Shown here: one piece after another, positions 53,613 to 63,514 of the stretch
Layout: each line of letters begins with the position of its first letter
Position numbering within the stretch: position 1 is the first letter of the stretch
Source of the DNA: Tetracentron sinense
Lineage: Eukaryota; Streptophyta; Magnoliopsida; Trochodendrales; Trochodendraceae
DNA length: 64,000 nt
NCBI GenBank assembly: GCA_015143295.1
Contig: CM026565.1
Coordinates: forward strand, 12,646,041 to 12,710,040
Reading direction: 5' to 3'
Position numbers and translations under genes: made by a program
The notes under the pieces: model-generated
What the model saw: only the letters and a program-made list of their open reading frames with translations
Told to the model about the DNA's origin: nothing
Databases searched by the model: none

Positions 53613-54300
53613 GGCTTTGAATGCCTTACAACAGTCTCCTCAAGCTGAGATAGTGCTTGAAGAGGACGAAGGTGAGGAGCCAACTCGGATGGGTGCTCTA
53701 CGGTTGCTTAATGCTGTGAAGAAGCAAAGTGTAGAGAAGAAATCAGCCCCTACCAAAGGTCTTATGTATGTTGAATTGAAGATCAATGGTAAGCTGACCC
53801 GTGCTATGGTCGACACAGGGGCCACTCATAACTTTGTGGCGGGTTCGGAAGTGAAACGGCTCGGCTTGAATCTAGAGAAGGATTCTAGTCGAATGAAAGC
53901 GGTAAACTCAGAGGCCAAACCAATCCATGGTGTGGCCAAGTCGATACATGTGAAGTTGGGCGACTGGGAAGGAAGAATGAACCTTACAGCTGTTCTGTTG
54001 GATGATTTTCAAGTCATTCTTGGGATGGAGTTCCTAAGAGAGACTAAGGCGGTACCGATGCCATTCTCAAACTCAATTTGTCTACTCGGAGATAACCCTT
54101 GCATGGTTCCTGCCACTAACAAAGCAAGTGAAGAGAATTTTCTATCAGCCCTCCAACTGAAGAAGGGTCTGAAGAAGGGGGAACCAACTTATGTGGCTTC
54201 CCTTGTGGAAGTGCAAGAGGAGTTGAGAGAAGCTCCTATACCAAAAACTGTGCAACAAATCTTGAAGGAGTTCGAGAATGTGATGCCTGGTGAACTCCCC
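53613..54300 (+). pseudogene. Aspartic protease of chromovirus D
   Basis: The frame is open from about 53,616. Protease active site MVDTGATHNFVAGSEVKRLG (about 53,806), then VKLGDWEGRMNLTAVLLDDF and VILGMEFLRETKAVPMPFSN. No intron signal like that of A, B and C is seen between the knuckle and protease; here gag and protease are separated only by a stop codon. It leads into the RT linker ([12 protein letters not shown]). Confidence 0.87.
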
Positions 54301-55195
54301 AAGTCATTGCCTCCGAGAAGAGGGAGTCGATCATCAAATAGAATTGGTTCCTGGAGCTAAACCACCTACAAGAGGGGCATATCGTATGGCTCCGCTAGAG
54401 TTGGCAGAATTGAGAAAACAATTGGATACCTTGCTGGAGTCAAGGTTTATCCGGCCATCAAAGGCCCCATTTAGAGCACCTGTGCTATTTCAGAAGAAGC
54501 AGGATGGAAGCTTAAGGCTGTGTGGATTATCGTGCCTTGAACAAGTTAACTGTCTGGAACAAATACCATATCCCTCTTATTGCAGATTTGTTTGATCAGT
54601 TGGGAGCTGCAAGATATTTCTCTAAGCTTGATTTAAGGTCAGGCTATTATCAAGTACGCATTGTTGAGGGAGATGAGCCAAAGACTGCATATGTAACTAG
54701 ATATGGTGCTTTTGAGTTTTGGTCATGCCATTTTGGTTGACCAATGCCCCTGCCACATTTTGCACCCTCATGAATGAAATCTTCCACGAGTATCTGGATA
54801 AGTTCGTGGTGGTGTATCTTGATGATATTGTCATATATAGCTCCTCGTTGGAGGAGCATGTTGGGCATTGACGCACCATATTCCAGTTACTCCAGAAGAA
54901 CCACTTATTTGTGAAGAGAGAAAAGTGCTCATTTGCTCAAGAGCACATTATGTTCCTCAGACACCAAGTTGGCGTAAGGATGGATATGAAGAAGGTGCAG
55001 GCTATCCAGGAATGGAAGGCCCCAACCAAGATGAGTGAGCTACGCTCATTCCTTGGACTGGTGAACTATTACAGGAGATTCATTCTAGGGTACTCCAAGT
55101 GTGATGCTCAACTAACCGACTTACTGTAGAAAGATCGGATTTGGTCTTGGTCACAAGAATGCCAAGACGTATTTGAAGACCTCAAGAATGTTGTA
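54301..55195 (+). pseudogene. Reverse transcriptase of chromovirus D
   Basis: A frame change near 54,325 precedes [20 protein letters not shown] and [18 protein letters not shown]; a one-base shift near 54,522 leads to [33 protein letters not shown]. Another near 54,720 precedes the catalytic [12 protein letters not shown] (about 54,810-54,840). TGA follows EEHVGH (54,868) and TAG follows LTDLL (55,127). The YLDD form is common in this group. Confidence 0.87.
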
Positions 55196-55620
55196 ATGAG
55201 CAATCCAGTCCTTACTCTGCCAAATTTGGGGAAAGCCTTTGAGGTCCAAACTGACGCATCAGACTATGCTTTAGGGGGTGTACTTCTACAAGACGGCCAT
55301 CCAGTTGCTTATGAGAGCCGAAAGCTCAATGATGCCGAACGAAGATACACTGCCCAAGAAAAAGAATTATTGGTTGTTATTCATTGTCTCCGGGTGTGGA
55401 GGCATTATCTACTTTGTTCAAAGTTTATCGTAAAGACGGACAACTTTGCGGTAAGCCACTTCTTGACCCAAAAGAAACTCACTCCCAAGCAAGCTCGATG
55501 GCAGGAGTTCCTTGCCGAGTTTGACATCGAGCTAGAATATAAGGCAGGACGCACTAATCAAGTAGCGGATGCCTTGAGCCAGAAGACCGAGTTTGCGGCT
55601 TTGAAATTGGTGGGTCACTT
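55196..55620 (+). pseudogene. RNase H of chromovirus D
   Basis: Motifs FEVQTDASDYALGGVLLQDG, YESRKLNDAERRYTAQEKEL, WRHYLLCSKFIVKTDNFAVS and ELEYKAGRTNQVADALSQK are intact and in one open frame that continues into integrase for about 400 codons. The catalytic D-E-D-D residues are present in these motifs. Confidence 0.88.
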
Positions 55621-56425
55621 GACGGCGAGTAAGGTGACTGATAGCATACGGGAGCAAACTAAAGAAGGGCTTGACCAAGATCCTACAGCCAAAACCATAA
55701 TTCAACTTGCCAAGGAGGGCAAGACGCGTCGATTTTGGTTGGAGGATGGTTTCCTCCTTACCGAGAGAAGGTGCTTGTTTGTGCCTAGAGCGGGTGAACT
55801 GTGCAAATTACTTCTGAAAGAATGTCATGACACTTTGTGGGCAGGTCATCCGAGTTGGCAACGCACCATGGCCTTGTTGAAACAGAACTATTATTGGCCA
55901 AATATGAAAGATGATGTGATGTGGTACACTAAGACTTGCCTCATCTGCCAACAGGACAAAGTTGAGAGAAAGAAGGCATTAGGACTCCTACAACCGCTAC
56001 CGGTACCAAAGAGACCATGGGGGAGTGTCTCAATGGACTTCATAACTAACCTGCCTCAAGTGGGGGAGTATGGGTCAATATTGGTGGTTGTGGACAGGTT
56101 TTCCAAGTATGCAACTTTCATCCCAGCACCAAAGTACTGCTCGGTAGAGGAGGTAGCTTATTTGTTCTTTAGACATGTTGTCAAATACTGGGGAGTGCCT
56201 CAAAATTTGGTAAGCGATCGAGATACTCGGTTCACAGGACGGTTTTGGACCGAGATATTTCGACTGTTGGGGTCGAAGCTAGACTTTTCTTCAAGCTACC
56301 ATCCACAAACTGATGGGCAGACAGAGAGATTCAATGGTTTGCTTGAAGAATATTTACGCCACTTTGTAACTGCTAACCAAAGAAATTGGGTTAATCTTCT
56401 GGATGCAAAAGAGCTCCTCTACTAA
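55621..56425 (+). pseudogene. Integrase of chromovirus D
   Basis: Zinc finger H-H-C-C: ECHDTLWAGHPSWQRTMALL with CLICQQDKVERKKALG. Core: VSMDFITNLPQVGEYGSILV, LVSDRDTRFTGRFWTEIFRL, SSYHPQTDGQTERFNGLLEE, so D-D-E is complete. After WVNLLDAKELLY a TAA ends the frame. Compared with relatives a stretch of core C-terminus appears deleted at about 56,400, where the next frame (SSSTNKSPFEIVTGQQPLLP) begins with a 23-bp overlap. Confidence 0.88.
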
Positions 56426-57089
56426 CAAGAGTCCTTTTGAGATTGTTACAGGACAACAACCACTGTTACCTCACACAGTGGCCCAGCATTATACAGGTTC
56501 AAGCCCAAAAGCCTACCAATTCACTAAGGAGTGGAATAGAAACGCTGATATTGCACGTGCCTATTTGGAGAAAGCGTCAAAGCGGATGAAGAAATGGGCC
56601 GACCAAGATAGAAGACCAGGGGAATTCCAAGTGGGAGATCTAGTCCTTGTCAAGCTTCTTCCGGAACAAGTGAAATTCTTTCGGAAAGTCCACAACAAGC
56701 TTGTTCGAAAGTATGAAGGTCCAGTTCCTGTTGTTGCTCGTGTGGGCAAGACCTCCTATAAAGTTCAGCTTCCGTCATGGTTGAAGGTCCACCCAGTATT
56801 CCATGCCTGCAACATCAAGCCATACCATCCTGACATGGAAGATTCAACTCGCAACATCCCTGTCAGAACTGCACCAAAGGCGACAAGTTCGAGTGTTCGT
56901 GAAGTAGAGCGCATCTTGGCAGATCGTGCAGCGCCAACACTCAAACATCCACAGCGAGAATACCTTGTGAAATGGAGGGGCCGAGGGGATGAAGATACAA
57001 GCTGGGAACTAGCCGAAGACCTACGCCCGTTCGAAGACAAGATTGCAGAGTATCAAGCCTTAGAGTCTACGAGGGCGTCGACTGTTTAA
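56403..57089 (+). pseudogene. Integrase C-terminus and chromodomain of chromovirus D
   Basis: About 228 codons: NKSPFEIVTGQQPLLPHTVA, ARAYLEKASKRMKKWADQDR, FQVGDLVLVKLLPEQVKFFR, VRKYEGPVPVVARVGKTSYK, VHPVFHACNIKPYHPDMED. The canonical chromodomain is REVERILADRAAPTLKHPQR, EYLVKWRGRGDEDTSWELAE, DLRPFEDKIAEYQALEST. The two Trp of KW and SW support histone methyl-lysine binding, unlike the Tekay tails of B, C and E. It ends TAA 57,087-57,089 just before the polypurine tract. Confidence 0.9.
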
Positions 57090-57100
57090 GTGGGGGAGTC
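57089..57100 (+). promoter_or_regulatory. Polypurine tract of chromovirus D
   Basis: AGTGGGGGAGTC directly before the 3' LTR TGTCACGG. It overlaps the chromodomain stop codon, so there is no 3' untranslated internal region. Confidence 0.87.
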
Positions 57101-57629
57101 TGTCACGGTCATTTTGTCCAGTACTCGGCACATGGCCATGACCCGTGTTTTGTAAGCCTTGTACATATGAGTCATGTAAAGTGTCCCGGGGTTTATTGTA
57201 AATACCTTTTGTAGTCAAGGGTAGTTTAGTAAGGTAATTTGTAATGGCAGAGTTGTAAATACCCCAGTATGACTCCACTAGCAAGGAGGATGTTTCCTTC
57301 TGTAAAAGGGTGAAATGTTTATTTTCCTACCTTGAGGAGAGGTGAACAAGGTGAGTCCTTAGCCCATGTCCCTTTGAGTTTCTAGCAAGCTCAATCTCCT
57401 CACTAATCGTAGTCTGTAAAGAGTTGCTTGGAAGGATCAATAAAGCTCAAAGTTGCTTTCAATCGGTGTTGCTTGTTGCTACGTGTTGCTTACTTTGTCC
57501 CTTACTGACTTAGTGTGCATCTTACCACTTGGGAATACTTCTCGGGTGAGTATCTTGTGGTTGGCTGACTCGCAGGTGTAGCTGAGTGTCGCACAGTCGC
57601 TTCGCTTACAAAAAGGTTGGATCGTGACA
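57101..57629 (+). repeat. 3' LTR of chromovirus D (529 bp)
   Basis: TGTCACGGTCATTTTG ... GGTTGGATCGTGACA, followed by CAAGG of the interrupted E leader. Same length as the 5' LTR. Confidence 0.94.
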
Positions 57630-57863
57630 CAAGGCATTAGGTCACATAAGGCTAAGTGTCTTCTAAGTTGGAACTATTGTTACTTTACTATGGGTCTGAT
57701 ACCAGATGTAATATCAGAGCGAAGGCATTAGGTTAGCTAGGGCTTATGTTTTAGGGATACAGTAGGCTAGGATTCATTGTGATGTTAGCATAAAGTTTAA
57801 GTGTCAAAACAGGTTATTTCCAAGTTAGACTAATTGTTACCGTTTGCTCTCAGGAATATCACA
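57630..57863 (+). other. Leader of chromovirus E with a duplicated primer-site-like motif
   Basis: It reads CAAGGCATTAGGTCACATAAGGCTAAG, then at 57,710 TAATATCAGAGCGAAGGCATTAGG, a second, mutated copy of primer site plus flank. The rest is AT-rich and ends CTCAGGAATATCACA before the gag ATG. Confidence 0.6.
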
Positions 57864-58793
57864 ATGAGGCGCGGTGGCAGAGCTCGTGGATATAACACTA
57901 GGGGAAGCGCTGGAAGTGGTATTGGAGAAGGACATCTAATTGGTAATGACCAGTCTAACTTGACTAAAGTGTTAGGATTGATTGCCCAAACCATGGCACT
58001 CCTTGCAGCCAAGCAACCTACTGCAGCTGCTCCTGGATCGGTAGAGGCACATGCACCTCCTCCACCCAGGGCATATGCATGGATTGAGGCATTCTGGAGA
58101 TTGAGGCCTCCGCAATTTTATGGGAACACAGATCCAATAGCTGCAGAGGCATGGATCTTACAGCTGGAAAAGATATTTTTAGTTCTGTCTCCCATGGATA
58201 CTGAAAGAGTGAAATGGGCAGCCTTTGTAATGGAAGGTGAACTAGAGCATTAATGGCGAGCAGCCTCCAAGACTAGGGATTTGACTAGAGCGGGCCAACC
58301 ATGGACATGGGGGGAATTTTTGGATGTGTTTTATAAGAAATACTTTCCAGTGGTTGTTTAGGAAAAGAAAGAAGCTGAGTTCCTCACTCTTGAACAGGGG
58401 AAGATGTCAGTGGCCGAGTACGAGGCCAAGTTCTCAGAGCTCTTAAAGTTTGCAACTCACATAACTGCCACAGAGGCGATGAAAGCAAGGAAGTTTGAAA
58501 GGGGTTTAAGGGATTTCATTCTAGACCGGATCTCAGGGATTTCATTCGAGACCTTTGCTAAGGTGAACAATACAGCACAGTTGGTTGAAAAGAATTCAGA
58601 GGAACTCTTGAAGAAGAGAGAGATGAATCAAAAAGAGAAGTTCAGTAGGGGACAACTTAGCAGGGTTGGACCACAGGTTAAGAGGCCCCAATTTTTAGGT
58701 CAACCACCAGCAGCTAGGCCGACTCCATATCAAAGGCCAGCACCTTCATCTACACCTATTGTGCCTAGTACTACTACTTCTCAGATTACTTAG
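57864..58793 (+). pseudogene. gag: gag of chromovirus E
   Basis: MRRGGRARGYNTRGSAGSGI, EAFWRLRPPQFYGNTDPIAA, EAWILQLEKIFLVLSPMDTE, EHWRAASKTR with TAA replacing the first Trp (58,250), TWGEFLDVFYKKYFP, TAG near 58,361, SVAEYEAKFSELLKFATHIT. The Pro/Thr-rich tail stops at TAG 58,791. The zinc knuckles and the intron found in A, B and C are missing because foreign sequence follows. Confidence 0.86.
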
Positions 58794-59480
58794 TATGTGC
58801 AACCTATGTCTTCTGCACTTATGTTCGATGTGTGTGTGCATTGTGACACACTTTGTTTGTCAACACTGTTTTGCTGTGTTAGATCAACCGCCAACTCGTG
58901 GCTTCCCACTTGAACCACACTATTTTGACACACTTTATTTGTCAACACTGTTTTGCCGAGAAGTTCTGCTGGATATGAAAGATTCTTTTATGAAGGCTTG
59001 AAGATCATCTAACTTTGGTCTTCCATATGAGCATTTTGCAATAAGGGCAAAACTGAGAGGAGATGTTGATCTTTCAAGTTCTTGAGATGAAAAATAAAGG
59101 GCTGGTTCCCCTTGAAAGCTAGATTGTCCTTAATATTCAAGGAACGCAGAATCAAATCTCGATTAGGTTTTCTCTGATTCGGATTAGCATGGTTGTGTTC
59201 AAGAACAAAGGCAAATGAGTGATTAGGATCAAGAGGCCAAGTGGGAGAGCCTCCACCAATGGTGGAGGTAGCCGCAGGGGCTGCCATGAACCCTAATTTC
59301 TTGAGCAAAATCTGCTAACTTGCACCTAAAATTAGAAAATGCTAACATGCACCTCCAGAGCTAAAACTATATATAAATCTTGGGGGTGGAAATTGTTAGA
59401 AGACATGTCTAACAACGAAACTTTCAATCTTTGTACCTCTGGACCGTTGGTAGCTAATATTGTAGTCAGATCATATATTT
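58794..59480. other. Rearranged block in chromovirus E with an inverted protease scrap
   Basis: 58,880-58,960 matches the protease of A/C in the opposite orientation (compare 37,683-37,762). 58,841-58,877 repeats part of it (GACACACTTTGTTTGTCAAC against GACACACTTTATTTGTCAAC). The remainder to about 59,480 shares nothing I recognise with the elements here. It contains a 99-codon minus-strand ORF (59,308-59,009) listed separately and TATATATAAATC near 59,370. PR, RT and RNase H should lie here and do not. Confidence 0.65.
59009..59308 (-). CDS. Unidentified 99-codon ORF inside the E rearrangement
   Basis: The minus-strand ATG at 59,308 opens MLKKLGFMAAPAATSTIGGG. Further on are PTWPLDPNHSFAFVLEHNHA, RKPNRDLILRSLNIKDNLAF and FHLKNLKDQHLLSVLPLLQN, ending MEDQS. 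Composition is unremarkable (Asn, Leu, Lys, His) with no motif I can name. It may be part of another transposon inserted in E, or chance. No promoter is evident. Confidence 0.3.
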   Translation of the reverse strand: MLKKLGFMAAPAATSTIGGGSPTWPLDPNHSFAFVLEHNHANPNQRKPNRDLILRSLNIKDNLAFKGNQPFIFHLKNLKDQHLLSVLPLLQNAHMEDQS

Positions 59481-60890
59481 GAGCCAAAATCATAGAGTTA
59501 CAAGAGTCTGATGAAAAATTGTTAGCTTATCAAGCTAAGTCCTTCAAAAATGGTCATGAAGATTTCTCAATTAATGGAGAAGGAGCCATAACATATAAAG
59601 GCAGGTTATGTGTCCCAAATAATGAAGAATTAAGATGGGAGATTTTGGATGAAGCATATCGATCCAAGTATACAATTCATCCCGGTGGTACTAAGATGTA
59701 CCAAAATCTCAGGAGGCACTATTGGTGGAGGAATATGAAGAGAGATGTGGCTACTCATGTATCTCAATGTTTGGTCTGTCAACAAGTCAAGGCCGAACAT
59801 AAGAGACCGACAGGATTATTGCAACCTCTTCCCATTCCTGAATGAAGTGGGAAAATATATCCATGGATTTTACTATGGGAATTTTGATGCCATTTGGGTA
59901 GTGGTAGACCGTCTGACTAAGTCAACTCATCTTCTCCCTTATCGGACTACTTATAATGCTAACAAGTTAGCGGAACTGTACATAAAGGAAGTAGCTAAGG
60001 AAGTAGTTCGTCTCCATGGAGTACCTGTCAGTATAGTTTTTATAGAGAAACAAGATTTACATCGGGATTCTAGAGGAGTTTTCAGCAGGCCATGGGATCT
60101 CGCCTAGATTTCAGCACGACATTTCATCTTTAAACAGATGGTCAGACAAAGAGAGTGAATCAGGTTATTGAAGATATGTTCCAGTCGTGTATGCTTGATT
60201 TTTAAGGCAGTTGGGATGAGCATTTACCCTTAGTTAAATTTGCTTATAATAACAGTTAACATGCAAGTATTCAAATGACACCGTTTGAAGCCTCGTATGG
60301 TAGGAGTTATCGGTCTCCTCTTTGTTGGGATGAAGTAGGAGAGAGAAAACTTTTAGGTCCCAAGCTAGTTGAATAGACCGCAGGCAGGGTTAACTTGATC
60401 AGGGAAAGGTTGAAGATTACTCAGAGTAGACAGAAGAGTTATGCTGACACCTGGAGAAGAGATTTGGAATTTCAAGATGAAGACTATGTTTTTGTTAAAA
60501 TATCTCCAATAAAGGGGATTATGAGGTTTGGTAAGAGAGGTAAGCTAAGCCCAAGGTATGTTGGACCGTTCGAGATTATCAGGAGGGTAGGAGAAGTGGC
60601 ATACAGGGTTACCCTGCCTCCTCACATAGCAGCAGTTCATAATGTCTTCCATGTCTCTATGTTGAGGAAGTTTATCCAAGATCCATCACACATCATTGAC
60701 TTTGAACCGTTGGAAATTCGAGAAGATTTAACAATGGTAGAACAACCAGTTCAAATTCTGGATCAAAAAGAGCATGTTCTACACAGGAAGACCATCCGTT
60801 TTGTCCTCCTTCATTGGCAACATCACTCCGTTGAAGAGGTCACTTAGGAAAGAGAAGATGAAGTTCGAGAGAAGTATCCCCACTTGTTTT
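59481..60890 (+). pseudogene. Integrase and Tekay-type tail of chromovirus E
   Basis: LAYQAKSFKNGHEDFSINGE, YTIHPGGTKMYQNLRRHYWW, CLVCQQVKAEHKRPTGLLQ, FDAIWVVVDRLTKSTHLLPY, VVRLHGVPVSIV. The second catalytic motif SDRDPRF is lost in a shift near 60,045. The remains of the third are TDGQTKRVNQVIED-like at 60,135. The C-terminal part is open from 60,395: LERSQ.. [49 protein letters not shown], then TAG in the EEATWE block. Stops are frequent between 59,843 and 60,390. Confidence 0.87.
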
Positions 60891-60926
60891 AACTCAGGTA
60901 TGTAATTTTGAGGACGAAATTATTTT

Positions 60927-60938
60927 AAGCGGGGAGGA
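60927..60938 (+). promoter_or_regulatory. Polypurine tract of chromovirus E
   Basis: AAGCGGGGAGGA immediately before TGTAAAACCCC at 60939, preceded by GAGGACGAAATTATTTT, the same context as in B. Confidence 0.88.
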
Positions 60939-61487
60939 TGTAAAACCCCAAATTTATTATTCTTGATATTCGTGATGATTATTAAATTTTATGGAAACCT
61001 GCGTTTAAAATTTTAATGTAATCAAGCTTATAAATGTTATGTGAAATGCATTGATTTTGAAACCCAAATAAATTACGTAATTTAAAACATTTTTATAGTT
61101 AAATGGCATAAAAAGAAAAGTAGACAAAAAAGTAGCAGAATAAAAAATATATGGGATCGGCACTACGGTTGATCGATCACCCACCGATGGCGATTGATCG
61201 CCCCTGATGGTCAACAACACTGTTTTTGGCCTTAGTTGCACAATTTTTCAAGTCCCTAGGGCCCCCAACACTATAAATACTCCTTATGGTTGTGAGTTGA
61301 AGGTTTCTAAAGCTTTCTAAACCTAAAAGAGGGAGAGAGAAGGAGATTTTGAGAGATTCAAGAGGAGATATCAAAGGTTTTGCAGGGAAAGAGGGCAAAA
61401 AGGCTTAGATCAATCTCATTCGCAAGCGCTTGATCATAGGAAAGCGATCAGGAGAGGTAAATATAAATTCTTTCCTATCAATATAGT
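60939..61487 (+). repeat. 3' LTR of chromovirus E, first 549 bp
   Basis: It starts TGTAAAACCCCAAATTTATT. A small island of GATCGATC/CGATGG/GATTGATCG words (61,160-61,212) precedes TATAAATA at 61,272-61,279. It is cut at 61487 by the LTR of F (target ATAGT at 61,483-61,487). It does not overlap the visible part of the 5' LTR, so the pair cannot be compared. Confidence 0.82.
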
Positions 61488-62089
61488 TGTAGAACCCCGG
61501 AACCAAGTTCACTAGGCTATAAATAGTGTTGTGAATAGTGCAATGAATAGTGCTATGAATAATGTCATGGGCACAAGTCTTGTGAAAGCCAAGGGTCATT
61601 TATGTAATTTGGCTTATGAACAATAATAAGAATGATTTAAATTAGTTTAAGTAGTGTTGTTGGGTGTTTTGGATAAAAGAATAAGAGTATAAAATACTCT
61701 AAGTGTCACAAAGAGGGATGTTTAGAAATACCCTCAACTTCAGAGAACTCTACTTTTCTCACCCCTAATTGAAATCGAGTGATTCTTAACCCATTAGAAA
61801 GATATTGAGATCCTCTTCAATGTTCATGTTTATCAATTTTCTATATTTAGAGGCGAAGTTAAGTCAAATGTGAGTTTTCCAGCGTTTTTCTGCTGAAATT
61901 CCCGGACCAGTCACTTTCAGGGCAATTTGGTCCATGAATAAAGAAGAATTAGAAATTTTGTAAAACATAAAAGTTGTTCCCCTTTGAAAGTTGAGTCCAA
62001 ATTGAGTTAAATCGTCAAAATCTGATAAGCGAGTCAAAATTTATGATCAAAATACCAAAGCGAGAAAACCCAGGCCTGTCATAGCATCA

Positions 62090-62150
62090 CTAGTCAACGA
62101 GTGAGCACTACTAGTCGACGAGTGAGCGTCACTCGTCGACGAATCAGCCC
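62090..62150 (+). promoter_or_regulatory. TCGACGAGT palindrome island in the F LTR
   Basis: ACTAGTCAACGAGTGAGC, ACTAGTCGACGAGTGAGCG and ACTCGTCGACGAATCAG in close succession, each centred on (G)TCGAC and partly self-complementary. TATAAATA follows 111 bp later. Confidence 0.55.
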
Positions 62151-62260
62151 TGAAAAAGCCAAAAACAACCCAGAAACAGCCCAGAACCCTTCCAACGACC
62201 TTGGGAGATATTTTGGAATATTTTGCAAAGGTTAAATTGGGTTTTTGACAACCTTTAGCT

Positions 62261-62268
62261 TATAAATA
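62261..62268 (+). promoter_or_regulatory. TATA box of the F LTR
   Basis: TATAAATA in TTAGCTTATAAATAGAAGGG, the same context as the TATA box of B. Confidence 0.65.
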
Positions 62269-63092
62269 GAAGGGGTTTCGTGGGTATAGATTTACCCAAC
62301 CCTAAAGCTTAGATTTTAGAAATTTTGGGAGAGATGAAGAGGAATAAAACTCTAATTTCTCAAAGCGTTCTTCTCAAACCAAAGTGAAGCTCAATCCTTG
62401 CTTCTAAGGCTTGTATTATTTTTAGAGTTTTAGAGATTGGGTTTTCTACTCAAGGTGGTTCTCAAATTCTGAAATCGAAAGGGGATTTTGGTTTTGTTTT
62501 CCAATTAAGGTTGAGGCTTCTCCAAGCTTCAACCAAGTTTCCTCAAGCTTGATTCTTGCTCCACAAAAGTGTAAAAACTTCATTTCGAGGTAGATACACT
62601 CTACTAGATTTTAATGCCATAACCCATATTGTAAAAGTAAGATAAAAATCTGTAATTGTGATGTGAGTTAATTTGTGATGCCTCTATGCCTTAACCCAAA
62701 GCATGGAAAACGTGTATTTTCTTACTACTTAGCAATTGTGTGATGATTCAATTGAGAAAAGCATGATTAAAAGACTGAGTTTTGGGGAAAACCAAGAAGA
62801 AAACCTATGTGTTTTGATGAACACAAGTAGAAAATCCTACTAGTCATGATATGATGATTCTATGGTTAACACCAACTGAATGATGCGATTATATGATAAA
62901 TTTAAGTATGTGCCATGTGTAAGTAATTATGTGATTGAGATTGAATGAAGTAGAAAAGCATGTGCTATATGATCAAGTGTTACTAATTGTCTACCATGAT
63001 CGAGCTATATGTACATGTATTGTAAAAGCAAGCAAAAGATGAAAAGCAAAGCAATTGTAAAGAGAGCAAAGTAAAGGATGATATGCAAGCAA

Positions 63093-63514
63093 TTGTATTG
63101 GAAGGATGATAGTGGGCTTTCACCACAAGAAGGGTGAGCATTATCATCTGATTCCAAGTAAAACTATGAACAAGCATATGTATTGGAAGGAGAATAGTGG
63201 GCTCTCATCAAAAGTAGGGTGAGCATTATTCTCTGATTCTAAGTAAAAGTAACTATATTGGAAGGAGGATAGTGGGCTCTCATCACAAGCAGGGTGAGCA
63301 TTATCTTCTAATTCCAAGTAAAAGCATATGTAATTAGAAGGCGAATAGTGGGCTTGTACCACAAGCAGGGTGAGCATTATTCTTTGATTCCAAGTAAAAG
63401 TAACTGTATTGGAAGGAAGATAGTGGGCTCTCACCATAAGCAAGGTGAGCATTATCATCTGATTCCAACTAAAAGTATATGTATTGGAAGGATGACAGTG
63501 GGCTCTTACTATAA
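63093..63514 (+). repeat. 75-85-bp tandem array in the F LTR
   Basis: Five and a half units begin GTATTGGAAGGAxGATAGTG and contain GGCTCTCACCACAAGCAGGG and TGAGCATTATCATCTGATTCC. Unit ends alternate between AAAAGTAACTA and AAAAGCATAT, suggesting a two-unit higher order. Each unit has an inverted pair GCTC(T)CACC / GGTGAGC. Confidence 0.85.

Larger units (their letters stand above)
52039..57629 (+). mobile_element. Galadriel-like chromovirus D, complete insertion, 5591 bp
   Basis: LTRs 52039-52567 and 57101-57629, both 529 bp and nearly identical; primer site 52570-52581; polypurine tract 57089-57100; apparent 4-bp target duplication CAAG (52035-52038 / 57630-57633). It encodes gag, PR, RT, RNase H, integrase and a canonical chromodomain. 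The Galadriel assignment rests on the short LTR, the NKSPFEIVTGQQPLLPHT integrase block and the chromodomain; I am moderately sure of it. Two in-frame stops and about four frame changes break it. Confidence 0.92.
57630..61487 (+). mobile_element. Chromovirus E (Tekay/Del-like), remainder after D
   Basis: Leader 57630-57863, gag 57864-58793, a rearranged block 58794-59480 lacking knuckles, PR, RT and RNase H, integrase 59481-60890, polypurine tract 60927-60938 and the first 549 bp of the 3' LTR (60939-61487), where element F is inserted. The element begins with the LTR remnant at 50981. Confidence 0.87.
61488..63514 (+). repeat. 5' LTR of chromovirus F, partial
   Basis: It starts TGTAGAACCCCGGAACC. 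From about 61,750 it resembles the B LTR (TTGAAATCGAGTGATTCTTA, AGTCACTTTCAGGGCAATTT, GAGTCAAAATTTATG). It contains a TCGACGAGT island (62,090-62,150), TATAAATA (62,261-62,268) and a 75-85-bp tandem array (63,093-63,514). It is lost at about 63,514, probably by another insertion. A B-like micro-ORF is not reached. No coding sequence of F is in the window. Confidence 0.72.
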
